Shown here: one piece after another, positions 61,851 through 64,000 of the stretch | Numbering within the stretch: the first letter of the stretch is position 1 | How the letters are laid out: each line of letters starts with the position of its first letter | Made by a program: the position numbers and the translations under genes | The notes under the pieces: generated by a model | Told to the model about the DNA's origin: nothing | Databases searched by the model: none | Seen by the model: the letters and a program-made list of their open reading frames with translations, nothing else | DNA from: Komarekiella atlantica HA4396-MV6 | GTDB taxonomy: Bacteria > Cyanobacteriota > Cyanobacteriia > Cyanobacteriales > Nostocaceae | Direction: 5' to 3' | DNA length: 64,000 nt | Assembly (NCBI GenBank): GCA_019359395.1 | Contig: JAHHHK010000023.1 | Span: forward strand, 1 to 64,000

Positions 61851-62783
61851 ATGAATGATGACCTTAAGCTTTGGATAGAAATGCTGCGATCGCCTGATGT
61901 AAATGACCGCTTAGTAGCTGTCAAAACTTTACAACATTTAGGCGATGAAGAAACAATAGAAGCTTTAATTATCGCTTTGAAAGATGAACACATTGCCGTC
62001 CAAAAAATAGCAATATCTGCCCTTTGGGAGATTGCCAATCCTGTTGCTATTCCTGCTTTAATTGAATGCCTAAATTCAGTAGATGCAGATATTCGCACTG
62101 AAGCAGCTTCAGCTTTAAATGAGTTAGTTATGCAAGATGACTTGCTACTTTTACTAGATAAGTTGCAAAGTAATGATATCAATACACAATTAAATATTTT
62201 AGTGCTTCTACGGAAGATTCATGATATTCAATCCTTACCGTACATTTTACCATTTTTAGAATCAGATAACCCTGAATTAAAAGAAGTAGCAATTACCACA
62301 CTGCGATATATAAATCAATTAGAAAAATGTCCCCAAGCTTTGAATTTAATTTTTGATGAATCAGCACTTGTGCGTCGTGCTGCTGCTTTAACTTTAGGCC
62401 ATTTACAAGATACAGAAGTGATTGCCATACTTTCTCAAGCACTTACAAATGATAGCGATTGGCAAGTTCGCCGTAATGTAGCTAAATCTCTGGCTATTCA
62501 TAAAAATCAGCAAGCAATTTCAGCATTAGAAATAGCTATAAGTGATGAACATTGGCAAGTGCGGAAATCAGTAGCACAAGCTTTGCAAAAGATTCCAGAT
62601 ATTCAAGTTATGCCGAAATTAATTCAAGCGTTAACAGATGAATATGCAGATGTCCGCAAAGAAGCAGTAATCGCCCTTGCTAATTTAGCTCATCCTGATG
62701 TTATTAACCCTTTGCAACAAGCTTTAGATGACCCTGATAAGGAAGTTGCTATTCAAGCACAGCGGGCAATTCACAACCTTTAA
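61851..62783 (+). CDS. HEAT-repeat (PBS lyase-like) protein
   Basis: A 310-residue all-helical repeat protein from ATG 61851 (MNDDLKLWIEML); a GTG at 61839 lies in a dispersed repeat and is less likely. About nine HEAT repeats are visible, with wording such as DVNDRLVAVKTLQHLGDEETIEALIIAL and DWQVRRNVAKSLAIHKNQQAISALEIAI. In phycobilisome lyases such repeats bind proteins, and electron-transfer or scaffolding complexes also use them. In this operon it may bind the flavoprotein or ferredoxin; no enzymatic motif is seen. Confidence 0.85.
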   Translation: MNDDLKLWIEMLRSPDVNDRLVAVKTLQHLGDEETIEALIIALKDEHIAVQKIAISALWEIANPVAIPALIECLNSVDADIRTEAASALNELVMQDDLLLLLDKLQSNDINTQLNILVLLRKIHDIQSLPYILPFLESDNPELKEVAITTLRYINQLEKCPQALNLIFDESALVRRAAALTLGHLQDTEVIAILSQALTNDSDWQVRRNVAKSLAIHKNQQAISALEIAISDEHWQVRKSVAQALQKIPDIQVMPKLIQALTDEYADVRKEAVIALANLAHPDVINPLQQALDDPDKEVAIQAQRAIHNL

Positions 62784-62845
62784 AAATATTGCGATCGCAC
62801 GAAGAATTTTGGGTGAGAGAAATTTTAGAGAATATTTAAACGAGA

Positions 62846-63868
62846 ATGATAGACAAAGTGCAACCAGATTCTCGTCAGCAACAAGTAGTTGAACTGCTCA
62901 AACAGGTAATCGAACCTACTTTAAAAAACGACATCATTAGTTTGGGAATGGTACGAAACTTACGTATAGTTGATGACTATATTTACTTGCGTTTATATGT
63001 TGGTTCCCATCAGCAGCAATTACAATTAGAAATTGAATCTAAATTATCATCTATAAGTTGGTGCAAAAAAACTTATATTCAAATTTGTACAATTCCTGGT
63101 GTTAAAACAACACTAGCAATTTCTAGTGGTAAAGGTGGCGTTGGTAAATCAACAACAGCCGTAAATATAGCCGCAGCTTTAAGATTACGAGGTGCAAAAG
63201 TCGGACTATTAGATGCTGATATTTATGGCCCTAATTTACCGCAAATGTTAGGTTTGGGACAAGCTGATATTCAAGTGATTAATACTCCCACAGGCGATAA
63301 GTTTTTACCTCTAGAAGTTCAGGGAATAAAACTAATGTCAGTCGGTTTACTTGCCGAAGCAAATCGTCCTTTAGCATGGCGAGGCCCTGTGTTGCACAAA
63401 ATTATCACACAATTTTTGCAAGACGTGGAATGGGGTGAATTAGATTATTTATTAATAGATTTACCTCCCGGTACAGGTGATGCTCAAATCACTATTATCC
63501 AAGAAAGCCCTGTTTGTGGAGTTATCCTAGTGACAACTCCTCAACAAGTAGCTGTTGCAGATGTCCGACGTAATATCTATATGTTTCGCCAAGTAGGTGT
63601 TCCTGTTCTTGGCATCGTTGAAAATATGAGTTATTTAATCTGCGATGATTGTGGTTCACGTACACCAATTTTTGGTAGTGGTGGCGGCGAACAACTAGCC
63701 ACAGAATTGCAAGCGCCTCTGTTAGGACAAATTCCTATTGATCAGCGCATTTGTAGCGGTGGTGATACTGGAAATCCTATTGCTGTCAGTGAATACGCTT
63801 CACCTACTGGTGAGGTGTTTACACAAATTGCTGCTGCACTAAATGTCACTTTTAGCTTACACAGCTAA
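62846..63868 (+). CDS. Mrp/NBP35-family Fe-S carrier ATPase
   Basis: A 340-residue protein: an N-terminal DUF59 domain (about residues 14-85), then a ParA-like ATPase with GKGGVGKSTT (95-104), DADIYGPNLPQMLG, LLIDLPPGTGD and a CxxC at Cys266 and Cys269 (ICDDCGSR). Mrp proteins load [4Fe-4S] clusters. It follows the HEAT gene by 62 bp. Because the same operon encodes a 2[4Fe-4S] ferredoxin, a dedicated maturation role is reasonable (inference). A general Mrp copy probably exists elsewhere in the genome. Confidence 0.93.
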   Translation: MIDKVQPDSRQQQVVELLKQVIEPTLKNDIISLGMVRNLRIVDDYIYLRLYVGSHQQQLQLEIESKLSSISWCKKTYIQICTIPGVKTTLAISSGKGGVGKSTTAVNIAAALRLRGAKVGLLDADIYGPNLPQMLGLGQADIQVINTPTGDKFLPLEVQGIKLMSVGLLAEANRPLAWRGPVLHKIITQFLQDVEWGELDYLLIDLPPGTGDAQITIIQESPVCGVILVTTPQQVAVADVRRNIYMFRQVGVPVLGIVENMSYLICDDCGSRTPIFGSGGGEQLATELQAPLLGQIPIDQRICSGGDTGNPIAVSEYASPTGEVFTQIAAALNVTFSLHS

Positions 63869-63895
63869 TAACCATTGACAAAGGAGTTTTTAGCA

Positions 63896-64000
63896 TTGGT
63901 GAAGAAAATATTACATAAACAAAGCCCACCTACATGGTTGATAAAAACAACTTGCAAAGACAAATTTGTCTTGATAGCTGGGATTTTTAATCACCGGGAT
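63896..64000 (+). CDS. Possible 5' end of a gene running off the right edge
   Basis: After the Mrp gene, AAGGAG (about 63881) stands about 10 bases before a TTG at 63896 and a GTG at 63899; the frame stays open to the window end (MVKKILHKQSPPTWLIKTT...). The start is a guess and the product cannot be named. Confidence 0.3.
   Translation, partial: MVKKILHKQSPPTWLIKTTCKDKFVLIAGIFNHRD

Overview
The window looks like chromosomal DNA of a filamentous, probably heterocyst-forming (Nostocales-type) cyanobacterium. Signs of this are the many HIP1 octamers (GCGATCGC), a petL gene for the cytochrome b6f complex, an SLH/OprB-type porin, a DUF2808 protein, and many short palindromic dispersed repeats of the kind common in Nostoc relatives. 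No species is claimed.

Layout. 1-18.6 kb is mostly housekeeping and cell-envelope DNA: glutaminase, petL (minus strand), aroB, a very large two-partner-secretion exoprotein with a CHAT protease domain, its divergent TpsB transporter, a 21-bp minisatellite, a lytic transglycosylase, a putative 2OG-Fe(II) oxygenase, a UbiH-like hydroxylase and a YebC-family regulator. 18.6-64 kb is dominated by organosulfur (sulfonate) acquisition, broken by a few unrelated genes (MgtC, Fic, VOC, MFS, HAD).

The left sulfonate arm (25.7 to 19.4 kb, minus strand) holds a D-2-hydroxyacid dehydrogenase, a substrate-binding protein gene with one internal stop, ssuD with a disrupted 3' end, a cysteine-dioxygenase-like cupin, a class II aldolase, a truncated binding protein and an acyl-CoA-dehydrogenase-like (SfnB/DszC) monooxygenase. 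An intact binding protein and a nitroreductase lie divergently at 26.6-28.6 kb. The middle arm (43.8 to 34.6 kb, minus strand) holds a methyltransferase, an NtaA/DmoA-type flavin monooxygenase, an amidohydrolase, an esterase, a truncated methyltransferase, an aldo/keto reductase, an ABC exporter and another binding protein. The right arm (44.6-63.9 kb, plus strand) holds the porin, the only permease (ssuC) and ATPase (ssuB), a second amidohydrolase, two more binding proteins, a redoxin, an SDR, an AprA-like flavoprotein, a methyltransferase, two GNATs, an AprB-like ferredoxin, a HEAT protein and an Mrp-type Fe-S carrier.

Reading them together (inference): the porin admits organosulfur compounds; four intact binding proteins (plus two broken ones) share one SsuBC pair; flavin monooxygenases release sulfite; the hydrolases, dehydrogenases and aldolase handle the carbon skeletons. 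The AprA/AprB-like pair with an Fe-S carrier is the least explained part. Seven copies of a 34-bp dyad, AAAATAC-N20-GTATTTT or close variants, lie in intergenic regions in front of genes across this region and could be the operator of a common regulon.

Decay is visible. Two genes carry a single in-frame TAA, ssuD has gained a repeat containing TAG, and several genes are truncated or extended by dispersed repeats. Three copies of a MITE-like element of about 126-146 bp are present.
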